A DNA stretch of 64,000 nucleotides from Alopecurus myosuroides. Lineage: Eukaryota; Streptophyta; Magnoliopsida; Poales; Poaceae. The notes beneath the pieces were generated by a model that saw only the letters and a list, made by a program, of their open reading frames with translations, searched no databases and was not told the origin of the DNA. The stretch covers positions 239,430,187 to 239,494,186 of the forward strand of contig CM054058.1 in assembly GCA_028641055.1 (NCBI GenBank), written 5' to 3'. The stretch's first letter is position 1; the number at the start of each line of letters is the position of its first letter. Both the position numbers and the translations under genes were made by a program. Shown piece by piece: positions 1 to 10,043 of the stretch.

Positions 1-2
1 CT

Positions 3-737
3 AGAAAACCTTCTAATATCAATGGTAAAGTAATTGGTGTTGGAAACACTCCCACTTCTGCTAGTAAAATTGCAAAACTGCATGAAACTACTAAAAATGT
101 TCCTGATAAAAGTGCTAATTTTTTTAGAAACATGGGATACAATGGTCCCATTATCTTTGATAAAAATTATCTTGACTTTGATGATTTCAACATAACTGAA
201 GTGATTAAGTTCTTACAAAATCTTGATAGTTGTCCTAATGCTAGTGCTATGAATATGGCTTTCACAAAACATATTACAAATGCTCTCATGCAAATTAGAG
301 AAGTTGAAATAAGATGTGAAGCCTCTATCCCTAGGAAGCTAGATTATGGTTGGAAACCTATTATTAAAATGAAAGTGAATGATTTTGATTTCAATGCTCT
401 ATGTGATCTTGGTGCTAGTATGTCTGTTATGCCTAAGAAACTCTATGATATTCTTGATTTACCACCATTGGAACCTTGTTATTTGGATATTCGTCTTATT
501 GGTAATGTTAGAAAGAAACCTTTGGGGAGAGTTGATGATGTTCTTATAATGGTTAATAATACTCTTTTCCTCGTTGATTTTATTGCCTTGAATACTGAAT
601 GCAATGCTTCTTGTCTAATTGTTCTCGGAAGACCTTTTCTTAGAATTGTTGGTTTTGTTATTGATATGAAGGAAGGGAATATTAAATTTCAGTTCCCACT
701 CAAGAAAGGTATGAACACTTTTCTAGAAAGAGAATGA
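3..737 (+). CDS. Ty3 gag-protease fragment (retropepsin-like), 5' end outside window
   Basis: An open frame from the window edge (codons in phase from base 3) to TGA at 735-737; the first internal ATG is at 132. The protein carries an aspartic protease fold. The segment CDLGASMSVMPKKLYDIL holds the Asp-Leu-Gly-Ala active-site variant of Athila-type elements (Asp codon at 405-407), and IVLGRPFLR is the second conserved retropepsin motif. The upstream part resembles the linker behind gag. The protease would cut the gag polyprotein in the virus-like particle. A stop follows the protease directly, with no RT, RNase H or integrase after it, so this element would need polymerase from another element. 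The frame is intact, which may reflect recent insertion or selection. Confidence 0.8.
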   Translation, partial: RKPSNINGKVIGVGNTPTSASKIAKLHETTKNVPDKSANFFRNMGYNGPIIFDKNYLDFDDFNITEVIKFLQNLDSCPNASAMNMAFTKHITNALMQIREVEIRCEASIPRKLDYGWKPIIKMKVNDFDFNALCDLGASMSVMPKKLYDILDLPPLEPCYLDIRLIGNVRKKPLGRVDDVLIMVNNTLFLVDFIALNTECNASCLIVLGRPFLRIVGFVIDMKEGNIKFQFPLKKGMNTFLERE

Positions 738-821
738 AGTTGCCTTTTGATTCCGTTATTCGAACAAGTTACAATTTGGATGCTTCTTCACTTGAAAATA
801 CTTGATTCCACTTTTCTGGGC

Positions 822-870
822 CTAGCTAAAAGGCGTTAAAGAAAAGCATTTCTTGGGAGATAACCCATGG
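822..870 (+). other. Conserved non-coding motif, copy 1
   Basis: Begins CTAGCTAAAAGGCGTTAAAG and ends in a CTTGGGAGATAACCCATGG-like segment. Nearly identical copies lie at 27402-27450 and 32412-32460 in other elements, each just after the coding part ends. The surrounding sequence is less conserved, so a function at RNA level is likely. The role is unknown. Confidence 0.7.
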
Positions 871-1493
871 TTTTATTTTTTCTTTGTTTTTCTCTGTTTT
901 CTTTGAGTAAAGGGGTTGTATACTTTTGTAGCAAATTTTTTGTATCTTTTTTTCATCTTTTAGTAGTGCCAAGTAAGGTTTCTGACGAGAGTTAGAGTTG
1001 GTTTTCGGATTTCTGCGCAGGAAACAGATTTCTGCTGTCCACCGTAAAAAATCGTATAAAATCCTGGAACATCATAATAATCTGTATTTTTTGTGCTTAT
1101 TCTCATCTAATTACGAAACTTTTTCGTTCTTTAAGTTTTTCTATCTGAGCAACGTAAGTGCCTCGAAAAAATTAGTCTTTACAGACAATTATGGTTTTGA
1201 CAGATTCTACCATTTTTCTTGCATTTGCTCTTTTACGATGTCAAGTGGATTTCTTTTGCTTCACGAAACATCAGTGTCTGTAGATAATGTTTAGAAGTAT
1301 CAATAAAATTTGTTCCATACATAACCAAAGGACCCTATAATGCGAATTCCTATTTGAGTGTGGTGTGAAGGAAGTTTTCAAGGGTCAAGAGAAGAGGTGA
1401 TACATGTGATCAAGAAGAGTGCAAGGTCAAAGCTTGGGGATTCCCCCGTGGTTCATCCAAGCATATTTTAAGAAGACTCAAGCATCTAAGCTT

Positions 1494-1514
1494 GGGGATG
1501 CCCAAGGCATCCCC
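1494..1514 (+). other. Perfect hairpin in Ty3 3' region
   Basis: GGGGATGCC, loop CAA, GGCATCCCC: a 9-bp perfect stem. The homologous site in element A (28100-28120) keeps seven of the base pairs. It is preceded by a phrase that also appears next to the polypurine tract (AAGCTTGGGGATG). Confidence 0.7.
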
Positions 1515-3427
1515 TTCTGCATCAACTATCTATTAGGTCACTTCTCGTGAAACTATATTTTTATTCGGTCACATCATATGAAGTTTACTTGGAGCGTTTG
1601 TTTGTTTTTCTTTTGTTTACCTTGCTGCAATAATATAGTTGGATCCTAGAATTATTTTTTTGGGAGAGAGACGCACTCCGCTTTTTCGTTGGAATACTTT
1701 CTATGCTAGTATTCTTAGTTTTTCTTCTAGTTGATGCAAAATTCCTGTTTAGCTCTTGTTTTCTTTGCATCTCTTGTTCAGAGCTGTTAGTTTTAGTAGA
1801 GTTATGTGAGTCCTCTCATGTTTTCTTGTTGTAGAATTTAGAGATTTTTGTTAAATCGTGATTTGTATGGTGCTTGTTGGGAAAAGAAAATGATGCTTGA
1901 GGTGGAATGTTTAACGGTGCAAGTAGAAGCTTGTATAGACTGTGGCTAGGCCTTTTCATATTATGCTAGATGTTATTTTAATTTTAAAGGCTTGTGGTTA
2001 TTGATTAGCATGATTAGCCTCAAATATCTGAGAGTGTTTAATGTGTCATTGAAAGAATCATGAGTTGTTCTTGTCATATTGAAGCATAAATTTGTGGTGA
2101 TCTCCTTTGAATGTTTTATTTGGTTGACTTGGCGCATGCTCACACCATGTTTATGACTATGAACCAGTCATGAATAGCCTCCATGATCATTTAGTTTTTG
2201 AACTTGTGGTACCACTTATGCTTTGATTAATGATGTTTATGTCGCTATGCATGATTATGGCTCTTATGCTCTCTTGATTTGTCGCCCCCGGTCTTTTGCT
2301 AGCCTCCACCTGTACTGAGTATGAGCTCTACTCGTGCATCCAACTCGCAAAAACCAAAATTTTCCCCTTGTATACACCGTACCTACCTACATGTGGTATT
2401 TAACCGCCACTCCAAAGTAAATTGCTCATGTGTTACCTTTAAAACTTTCAAAATTACTCCTGTTTTAGCTCATGAGGACGTAAATAGAGAATCTTTATCT
2501 CACTTGTTGATTGAACTTTCACACCCTGGACAAGTGGCTTCATACGCTTATCCAATGATAGAAGAGCTAGCAGCGGGGTGCCCAGCCCCAAATTAATATC
2601 ACAAATTCTGTTCACTATATTTGCCCCTGATTTATCAGTTAAAGCATAATTGTGTAAACAAAAGAGAAAGAGGGATGACCTTCTACCCAGATGCGTCCTT
2701 CTATGGGAGCCGCTCTTGTGAAGTCTAGTTGGCTTGTGACATATTGTATTTTCTGTTTACCATTCATTGACATAAGCATACACCTCTCTTAAAATATAGA
2801 CACTCCTCCATGGTATGTGATTGTTGGCAAGCACCGAGGATTCGGTTAGCCATGGTTTGTGAAAGATGGTTGGGAGGAGTGTCAAGTTTTCAATACCTTT
2901 GTTTAATAAAATAAAAGCTCTAGCACATGAGTGATACATGCTTCCCTCTGCGAAGGGCCTTTCTTTTACTTTTATGTTGAGTCTCCATATTCTAACTTAT
3001 GCACAGTTGAGAGAGCATATTGCCATTCTGAGTTTTATGTGCATTTGTCCCAGAAACATTATTAATTGATTCATGATGTGTCATTTCTTGTTCTCTAATT
3101 ATTTGTTCTAGTCTTCCTCATGAACTTTGAAGGTGTCCGTGCATTTATGTTTTGCCCCACTCTTAAGGAGTAGCAAAATAACACTTTGAAATGTTCTATC
3201 TATACTTGAAACAAATGTATATCTTTCTTTGCATTGTTATTCATGATGTTTTATTTGAGTTACTTCTCGTGATGCAAAGTGATTGCTATGCTTTATTATT
3301 AAAGTTCTATTTATCATGTTTGTGTTAAAGTTATATGATCTTAGCTTACTTATGATTTTACATTATTGATGATCAAGTTTATGTTAGTAGCATGTCACCT
3401 CAGAAATTATTGTGTTTTTATCGTTTA

Positions 3428-3465
3428 CCTACTCGAGGACGAGTAGGAACTAAGCTTGGGGATGT
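3428..3465 (+). promoter_or_regulatory. Hairpin and polypurine tract before 3' LTR
   Basis: CCTACTCG, loop AGGA, CGAGTAGG is a perfect 8-bp stem at 3428-3447. It is followed at 3449-3465 by the purine-rich tract AACTAAGCTTGGGGATG, which abuts the LTR. The tract is the expected plus-strand primer for reverse transcription. The hairpin probably presents or protects it. Confidence 0.7.
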
Positions 3466-5011
3466 TGATCGTCATAAACGTATCCTTAATTTCTGATGTT
3501 CCATGTTGTTTTCTTATTGTTTCCCACATGTTTGCTATGCACTTTATGTCATTTTCATCGATTTTCCGGACTAACCTATTGACAAGATGCGATAGAGACA
3601 GTTCCTTGTTTTCTGCTATTTTTAGTTTCAGAAAAGTTGTTCTGGAAATGTTCTCGGAATTGTAAAATTCGAAGCCCGAAAGTCTTAGAATCATGAAGGT
3701 TCCACGGAGTCCCAAAGAGACCCGGAGGGGGGCTCAGGGGGCACACCATAGGGTGGCGCGCCCCCTTGGCCGCGCCGGGGGGTGGTGTGGGGCCCCCATG
3801 CCTCCACCGCCTCTGCCCTTTCGCCTATTTAATCCCCCCGAGAGATAAACCCTAGGGGGATACCACTTTTACCCGAGATTGGGAGGGTTCTGGAGCTCTC
3901 CCCGGCACCCTGCCGGAGGGGGAAATCATCACCGGAGGGTTCTACACCACCATGCCCTCCTCCGAAGTGATGCATGAGTAGTTCATCCCTGGACTACGGG
4001 TCCATAGTAGTAGCTAGATGGTTGTTCTCTCCACTTTGTACCTCATGTTTAGATCTTGTGATTTTCCTATCATGATCAAGATCATCTTTATGTAATGCTA
4101 CATGTTGTGTTTGCCGGGATCTGATGAATGTTGAATGCTATGTCTTCTGATTATCAATATATGATGTTATCTTCATGCTTATGTTATTTATGATCATGCA
4201 TGCTCTCTGTTATTAGTAGATGCTCTGGCCAATTAGATGCTAGTAACTCCAAGAGGGAGTATTTGTGCTCGATAGTGGGTTCATGCCTCCTTTTCATCTG
4301 TGCTCGAGTGACAGAAACGTGACGGATGGAGGATGTGTTGTTTTCATTAGGGAGAAAACAACAATGCTTTGTCTAAGGATGATGTTATTTTTTACATTAC
4401 ACACTTTGCTTACGACGAGTATCTGTTTCTTGCAACTTAATACCCAATGTTTGTTCAGATGATATTCGGAGGGTGGATTTTTAGTCACAGATGCAGTTGG
4501 ATAACGGTCTATGTATTTTGTTGTAATGCCTGCATGAATCACATAGTCATATTTATGTCTTGCATATGCACTACGGTGCAGCCTTCATTTATGTCAATTG
4601 CCCAACTGAATTTGTTCACCACACATATTATTTATCTTTCACGGAGATACACCACTAGTGAACTATGGACCCCGGTCCTTTTTCCTCATACCGATAAAAC
4701 ACCTACTGCTCTCATATTGTTCCCAATGTTTTCCACACCATACGTTTAACCTCTCTGTATTCAGCAAAACCGGTGAGATTGACAACCTCACTGGTTCATT
4801 GGGGCAAAGAGATTTGATTGTGTTGTGTAGGTTCCACGTTGCTTCTGAACCGGTAGTACGCCCTGCCATCTCAGCTGCTTCAACCTTCTGAAGTTACTCG
4901 TTCCTCCTACTGATCGGTTCAACCTTGGTTTCTTTCTGAGGGAAACTTGCTGTTGCACTCTTCATACCTTCCTCTTGGGGTCTCCCAACAAACGTGTGTT
5001 CGCACACATCA
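3466..5011 (+). repeat. 3' LTR of Ty3 element at the window start
   Basis: Starts TGATCGTCATAAACG and ends CACACATCA, 1546 bp. Compared with element A, two bases near the start (TGATACGTC) are lost. A GC-rich segment is followed by a TATA-like CTATTTAATCCCCC at about 3826. The 3' half has the phrases typical of Triticeae Ty3 LTRs: a GGGAGTATTT block, and GAGATTGACAACCTCACTGG near the end. The target duplication on the right would be AATAA (5012-5016); its partner is outside the window. Confidence 0.85.
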
Positions 5012-5097
5012 AATAATCAAGGAGACAATAAAATGATGATCAACGCCCACATACATCTATATGTTGTACCCGTACAAATCATCTACGCATAGATCCG

Positions 5098-5109
5098 GCT
5101 CTGATACTA
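5098..5109 (-). promoter_or_regulatory. Primer binding site, tRNA-iMet
   Basis: On the minus strand TAGTATCAGAGC, one mismatch from the canonical TGGTATCAGAGC, starting two bases after the LTR end. This is the site where the tRNA primes minus-strand DNA synthesis in Copia elements. Confidence 0.8.
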
Positions 5110-5110
5110 C

Positions 5111-6765
5111 TGAAGGGTTTGTTGCATAGAAAACAAAAAATTCCTACGCGAGAGACACCCAAAGGGCCAAGATCTAATCTAGGAGATGTAAGCAACAAGC
5201 ATAGAGAAAGTCTTAAGGAGAACATACACTCGAAGACACAAAGCGTTACGAGATCGGATATCGTTGGTGATGTAGTCAAACTCACATCAATCTCAAGATC
5301 GCGAAGAAGAGGGCTGCAATCCGACAGCGCTTCCGCACTCGGTCACATGTACAGCTTGATGACGACCTCCGTTCCCTCGATCGAGCGGGGCAGCAGAAGT
5401 AGAGGATCCACCGGAAACTCCAACAACACGACGGTGTGGTGTGGTGGATAAATTAGACGGCCATAGCTTCGCCAAGCGGATGACCAAGAGGTGGAGCATC
5501 GTGAGGAGGGAGAGAGATATCACCAAATTGTGTGGGGAGAGGGAGGCCCAACCCCTCTTTATATGGGAGGGGGCAGCCACGAAATTTTTGTGACTCCACC
5601 TCTCCCCTCATCATGTGGGTGGAGTCTCCACTCAACCCACTCATTCTTTCATCAATCCCCACTCAAAATTCTAAGGGTTTTCTTTAATAAATAATTAAGA
5701 CAATTTCATTTTTTTATTTTAATATTTGTTAATCATATTAACAAACATTAAAACTTACCCCCTTGAATTATTTGTTAATAAAACATTAACATATACCACC
5801 TTGAACTATTTCAATATTCCCTGAAACAATTCCGGTGACTATTTCAATATTCCCCAAAACAATTTCGGTGTTGTTCAAACTTTTCTCTGATATTCCGTAT
5901 CCACTCAATCGTGTCATCAAACCTTAAGTGTGTCACCCTATGGTTCGTGAATAATGTAGACATGATCGAGACACCTCTCCGATCAATAGTCAACAACGGG
6001 ACCTGGAGATCCGTAATGACTCCTACACATTCAACGATGAATCTAGTGATCGTGTGAACCATAAACGTCGTAACCAATTCCCATTGTCGCGCGATATTTT
6101 ACTTGTCCGAGATCCAATCATTGGTATCAACCATACCTAGTTCAATCTCGTTACCGACAAGTACTATTTTACTCGTTCTGTGGTATGACATCCTTGTGAC
6201 CTAGTCACGTTCTTGCAAGCGGTGTCGATGTGATATCACCGAGAGGGCCCAGAGTATATCTCTTCGTCATTTGGATGGACAAATCCCAATTTTGATCCAT
6301 AAGCCTCAACTAATACTTTCCAAATACCCAACGAGACCTTTATAGTCACCCTGTTATGGTGTGACGTTTGATGACATCAAAGCACTCTTCCGGTGTTTGT
6401 GCTTGACATGATCTCATGGTCTAAGGATTAGAGTTACTTCGTATGCTTGATATAACAATGTAAACTTAATGACTTGATCGCATTGCTATATTCACTTTGG
6501 GTCTATGTTCATCACATCATTCTACCAATGATATGACCCCGTTATTAACAACATTCAATGTTCATGATCAGGAAACCTTGATCATCGGTTAATCAACGAG
6601 CTAGTTAAACGAGAGGTGTTACTAGGAACTCTTGTTTGTTTATTAGACACACATGTATCAACGTTTCCGGATAATACAATTCTAGCATGAGAAATAAACA
6701 TTTGTCATAAACAAGGAATAAGATAATAACCACTTTATTATTGCCTCTTGGGCATATTCCCTTCA
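5111..6765 (-). repeat. Copia 5' LTR, BARE/Angela-like
   Basis: 1655 bp with termini TGAAGGG...CCCTTCA (inverted TG/CA). Read on the minus strand, the beginning resembles the BARE-1/Angela LTR start, with GGGCATA followed by GAGGCAATAATAA. The far end keeps a recognisable but diverged match. The flanks 5106-5110 and 6766-6770 do not match as a target duplication, as expected when only one LTR is present and the left neighbour is internal sequence. Confidence 0.8.
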
Positions 6766-6840
6766 GTTGGAGTCATTAAGACCTCTCACATTCCAATCTA
6801 GTACCTTCCAATCCATTAACCAAAAGGTTGTACTATCCAT
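6766..6840 (-). pseudogene. LINE ORF2 start (APE-type endonuclease), cut after 25 codons
   Basis: ATG at 6840-6838. The frame reads exactly 25 codons to the Copia boundary and ends in DWNVRGLNDSN. Trp-Asn-Val-Arg-Gly-Leu-Asn is the signature first motif of plant LINE endonuclease/reverse transcriptase proteins, with the metal-binding Asn. The rest of the endonuclease and the RT domain are absent from the window. The start is supported by its position 225 bp behind the ORF1 stop. Confidence 0.8.
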
Positions 6841-7065
6841 TGGAAACTAAAAAGAACAGCCACAAGAATAGCAAGAATAACTTTCTAAAATATATGGAGT
6901 GAGACAAATATATAATAAGTAGAATGTGCCAAAAGCTCATTACAGACCAGTAGATAATTCGATGACCAAATAAAGGTTCAGAGAATATTACAATAATAAA
7001 AGGAGCAGGTCTGCATCTAACAAAATAATCCCAGGAGCTAATATAATAATTAGACAACTCAATCA
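6841..7065 (-). other. LINE inter-ORF spacer
   Basis: AT-rich, no convincing coding content. It separates the end of ORF1 from the ORF2 start. Confidence 0.6.
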
Positions 7066-8559
7066 TTAAGGAGACTTATTGAACTTGTCATCATCAGAAA
7101 CAACATTAAGCTTATTCTCACTTAACTCAACATGTGGAATCTCAAGCTCCCTTCCAATCAATTGCAGCAGAGGAATTGGAGTGTGAGGAGTCACGTAGCT
7201 CTTTTCCTCAAAAGGCCTGGAGGACTTGGGCTTCTTATTGGGCTGAGGATTATCCTTCATGGGCTCCAGTTTGTATCCATTGGTCTTAGCAGCCTGCCTA
7301 GTACTTCTCTTCACAGAACTAGTGACAGAAGGAGTGGTCACTTTAGGCCTGCATCGTTTCCTAGTGGGAGTGACAGAAACAATCTTCATTCAAAGGACTA
7401 GCATAGGAACTAGGAACAGAGTCTCCATAATCAGCTCCAAAACACAAATTTCTCACAGTTGACCTGGGCTTGATCACTTTCCTCTTGGCTTTAAACTGAA
7501 AACACATGGCCCTCATCTGATCAGAACAAATGCTCAGTGCTGCAAAAGGACTTGGGTGCATCATGGAAAAAGGAATGTTGTTAAGGGCCTGTAGGGGAAC
7601 CCATTTCTTCAGGAGCTTCTCAATTTGCATGGAAGGGGCAGATGGGCCATACAACTGTGGATTTTGCACAACCCAAGGCCAATCAAAACTAACTGAACCA
7701 GCGTGATGAATTCTGACAGGTGGTATCTGAACCATATTAACAATTAAGTTGTTCACAGAATTATCAGACTGATCTAGCACGACAGAACCAGAATCTTGCA
7801 CTTCAATGGCTTGCTCCCAAGCAGGATCAGGTGGAACAGGTTCCAAGTTCTGTGGTAGACCATCATTGGCTTGGAACTGAAACGGTGGAACATTCCAACC
7901 AATCTCAGGATACTGTGGCATAACAAAGTGACCAAGATCCTGTTGCATGTGTCCAGGAGCTGGATGTGAGTTACCATCCAAAGGCATTGGATCTTCATCA
8001 GCTGGCAGGATCTCAGCAAAATCAGCAGTTAAAATGTAACATGGAGCAGTCCAAGATAGCTTAATGGCTCCAATTGAGTTGAAATCATTGAACACAATAT
8101 CCCTAAGGAACAATTGTGGGGAATTGAAAGTGACATAGATCATGGTCCTTTCCAGGGCTCCATCCAGTTGATGCCAATAATGGAAACGACCAAAAGCAGA
8201 GACAACATTAGCCAAATCCGTGTCATTCCTATAGTCATAAGGTACTCCTAGCAACATAATCCAACCAGTTATGCAGCCAATGGACGAACTGTGCATCTGA
8301 GCCCTATTATCATGATTTACAAAACGAACAATTATGTTCTCCTGTAGCTCAAACGGGCCATTCTGAACCAAAGCAGTACGAAATGCAGGGCTACGTAACT
8401 GAAAAAGGCCAAATCCAAACAGACAAGGCTGCGTGTCCTCCATGATGCACTGCAATTGTTGGTCTATATAGGTACGCACCCGCTGACGCCAAAATTGTTC
8501 TTCCTCTGGCGGTTGTGGCCGCTCGATAATGGCGACGCGGTAGCCTTCATGAGAGCGGG
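7066..8559 (-). pseudogene. LINE ORF1, C-terminal half (DUF7597-like), frameshifted
   Basis: Encodes the second half of the nucleic-acid-binding ORF1 protein. From the Copia edge (8559) the frame is open to 7361. It shows the pattern of the grass DUF7597 domain: FELQENIIVRFVNHDN, GWIMLLGVPYDYRN and a WTAPCYILTADFAEILPADE-like block at about 8060-7980. Near 7390-7361 the frame shifts; the C-terminal tail continues in another phase (7389-7066), ending in the usual LPLL/ELEIPHVELSENKL-like tail rich in Lys, Ser and Pro. It is the direct continuation of the part at 20504-21939. DUF7597 assignment is from memory of the family. Confidence 0.75.
8555..8559. repeat. Target site duplication GCGGG, left copy
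   Basis: Matches 20504-20508 exactly on the other side of the Copia element, showing one intact insertion event into LINE ORF1. Confidence 0.92.
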
Positions 8560-8735
8560 TGAAAGATCATCGTTCGTTTTGATAATTATATGACAACATA
8601 CCTATTTGATCTAATGTTTATTTGATATATGCAAATGCCCAGGTTAATCAATTTCACTAATTCTATGGGCCGCGTGTTTGGTTAAAATGAAAAGGGCTAG
8701 GAGAAAGGAATCTGGGAAGCTGTTTTCTGCATGGA

Positions 8736-9236
8736 GCGGAGGCTCCGGTGAATCCACCGGAGGCTCCGACCCAGGCTCCGGTGCGGGTCCGGTGCAGGGT
8801 CCGCCCAAACCTCCCTCTGGTGCATATGAGCGGAGGCCATGGCGGAACCTCCGGTGGAGCTCCGGTGGGCGGAGCCTCCGCCATTTCCACCGGAGCCTCC
8901 GTTGCCTCCAACCAGGGCCCGTGCACGATGGGCATCCTGTGCGCCTCCGGTGGAGGATCCGCCAAAACCTTGCTCTGTTGGATAAGAGTGGAGGCTCCAC
9001 CGGAGCCTCCGGTGGCCCCCAACCTGGTCCTGTGAACACGTGGAATCCGGTGCGCCTCCGGTGGGGGCTCCGCCAAAAGGTGGCTCGGTTGCATAAGAGC
9101 GGAGGCTCCACCGGAGCCTCCGGTGCAGCTCCGGTGGGCGGAGCCTCCGCCCTTTCCACCAGAGCCTCCGCCCCTTGGTCCTCCAAAATATAACAGGTGC
9201 GTTGCGCGGCTGCGCAACTGATAGAGGCCCACCGGA
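8736..9236. repeat. GGAGGCTCC / GGAGCCTCC repeat array in 5' LTR
   Basis: A dense array of the core GGAGGCTCC and its reverse complement GGAGCCTCC, often joined as CCGGAGCCTCCGGTG or with a CCGGTG...CACCGG arm. It lies just upstream of the TATA box, where promoter elements are expected. The open frames on both strands across it are by-products of low-complexity GC-rich sequence. Confidence 0.85.
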
Positions 9237-9281
9237 GCCTCTAGTGCTCCTGGACTGCAACGGCCACTTTGTGGGAAGGGG

Positions 9282-9289
9282 TATAAATA
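9282..9289 (+). promoter_or_regulatory. TATA box of 5' LTR
   Basis: TATAAATA in a GGGG...CTCC context, 46 bp behind the repeat array. The corresponding stretch is deleted in the 3' LTR (near 19810), so only the 5' copy can start element transcription in the normal way. Confidence 0.75.
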
Positions 9290-9993
9290 CTCCTTCCCCT
9301 TCCTCATAAATGCTAAGCTTTTGCCACTCTCTCTCCTAGCCATTAATGAAAGCTTTATCCACCTAGATCTCGCACTCCGTTCACCCAATCACTCCCATAC
9401 TTGGTGGATAGCTAGAGGAGGCCTAGATCCACACTTTCACCAAAGGAATTTCAAATCCATCCACCACAACCTAGTAGATCTAGAATCCTACTTGAGGCCT
9501 AGAAACCTTAGTAGATCTTGTGCTTGTAGCTTCCACCTTGTTGCAAGAAGCTACGGATTGCTTGAGAGCCTCCAACCATCTTGTGGAGTGACCTTGAGCC
9601 CTTGTAAAGGTTTGGTAAACGCCTTCAAGTCGACCTCATAGTGGAAACGAGAATCTCCCTCACCGGAGAAGCTCAAGGAGAACAAGGTGTGCAGAACCGT
9701 GCTATTGAGGAGTGCCTAGGTGGCTCCCCACCTCTCCAACGTAGACGTACTTCTCTTTGAGAAGGAACTACGGGAATCATATACTTGTCTCCTTGTTTAC
9801 ACTTGTTGTTTGTCTTGCTACCTTACGCTTTACTTCCGTTGCGCATATTATCTTGTACACATAGGTTGCTCACCTAGATGCACATCTAGAGAACCCTATC
9901 TTATCTTGCTTAGCCCCACTAAAAAGAAAAGAAAAGAAAAATTGGTAGTCAACCTATTCACCCCCCTCTAGTTGACCATAGTGCACTTTCAAT

Positions 9994-10005
9994 TGGTATC
10001 AGAGC
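9994..10005 (+). promoter_or_regulatory. Primer binding site, tRNA-iMet
   Basis: TGGTATCAGAGC two bases after the LTR end, a perfect match to the usual Copia primer site. Confidence 0.92.
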
Positions 10006-10043
10006 CTCGGCTCTTACTAAGGGATTAACCGCCCAAGAGTATA

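Larger units (their letters stand above)
738..3448 (+). other. Ty3 3' non-coding region
   Basis: A stretch of 2.7 kb with no credible gene. It is the untranslated region between coding part and 3' LTR. It contains a conserved 49-nt motif at 822-870, a perfect hairpin at 1494-1514 and another next to the polypurine tract. Segments recur in element A (27360-30070), element B (32400-32738) and, in reverse, element D (about 47870-48260). Short open frames here are not conserved between the copies. Confidence 0.75.
1..5011 (+). mobile_element. Ty3/Gypsy retrotransposon, 3' part (Athila/Sabrina-like)
   Basis: The 3' portion of a plus-strand LTR retrotransposon; its 5' LTR and first coding part lie left of the window. 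In order it shows a gag-protease reading frame, a long AT-rich non-coding region, a polypurine tract and one LTR. The element ends at 5011 inside the leader of a minus-strand Copia element, so it is a nested insertion whose other end should lie outside the window. Its LTR and 3' non-coding region match element A (24193-45250), so both are one family. No reverse transcriptase lies between protease and LTR, so this copy or lineage is non-autonomous. Family naming is inference. Confidence 0.85.
5012..6765 (-). mobile_element. Copia retrotransposon 5' end (BARE/Angela-like), truncated in view
   Basis: Reading on the minus strand: 5' LTR (6765 to 5111), initiator-Met primer binding site (5109-5098) and about 85 bp of leader, cut at 5012 by the Ty3 insertion. 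The order proves minus orientation. The element inserted into LINE ORF2, since its outer edge at 6765 meets a cut endonuclease reading frame. The rest of the element should lie left of the window beyond the Ty3 element. Confidence 0.8.
6766..8559 (-). mobile_element. LINE retrotransposon, 3' segment in view
   Basis: The continuation of the LINE whose 5' part is at 20504-22249; the two were one element before the Copia insertion. It carries the second half of ORF1, a spacer and the first 25 codons of ORF2, where the minus-strand Copia element interrupts it. No 3' end or poly(A) is visible; it should lie left of the window. Confidence 0.85.
8560..9991 (+). repeat. Copia 5' LTR
   Basis: Starts TGAAAGATCATCG and ends GTGCACTTTCA. 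It matches 19119-20503 through nearly all of its length. Differences include a short deletion of the TATA region and indels of repeat units in the 3' copy. It contains the GGAGGCTCC array (8736-9236) and the TATA box (9282-9289). Confidence 0.93.

Noticed and set aside
5119..5451. 110-codon plus-strand frame at the end of the Copia LTR
   Set aside because: Antisense to the LTR and without similarity to any known protein; LTR sequence explains it.
8644..9388. Several overlapping open frames on both strands in the Copia LTR (also 19222-19900)
   Set aside because: They lie in the GGAGGCTCC array; all frames are Gly/Pro/Arg-rich because of base composition, and indels between the LTRs change the frames.
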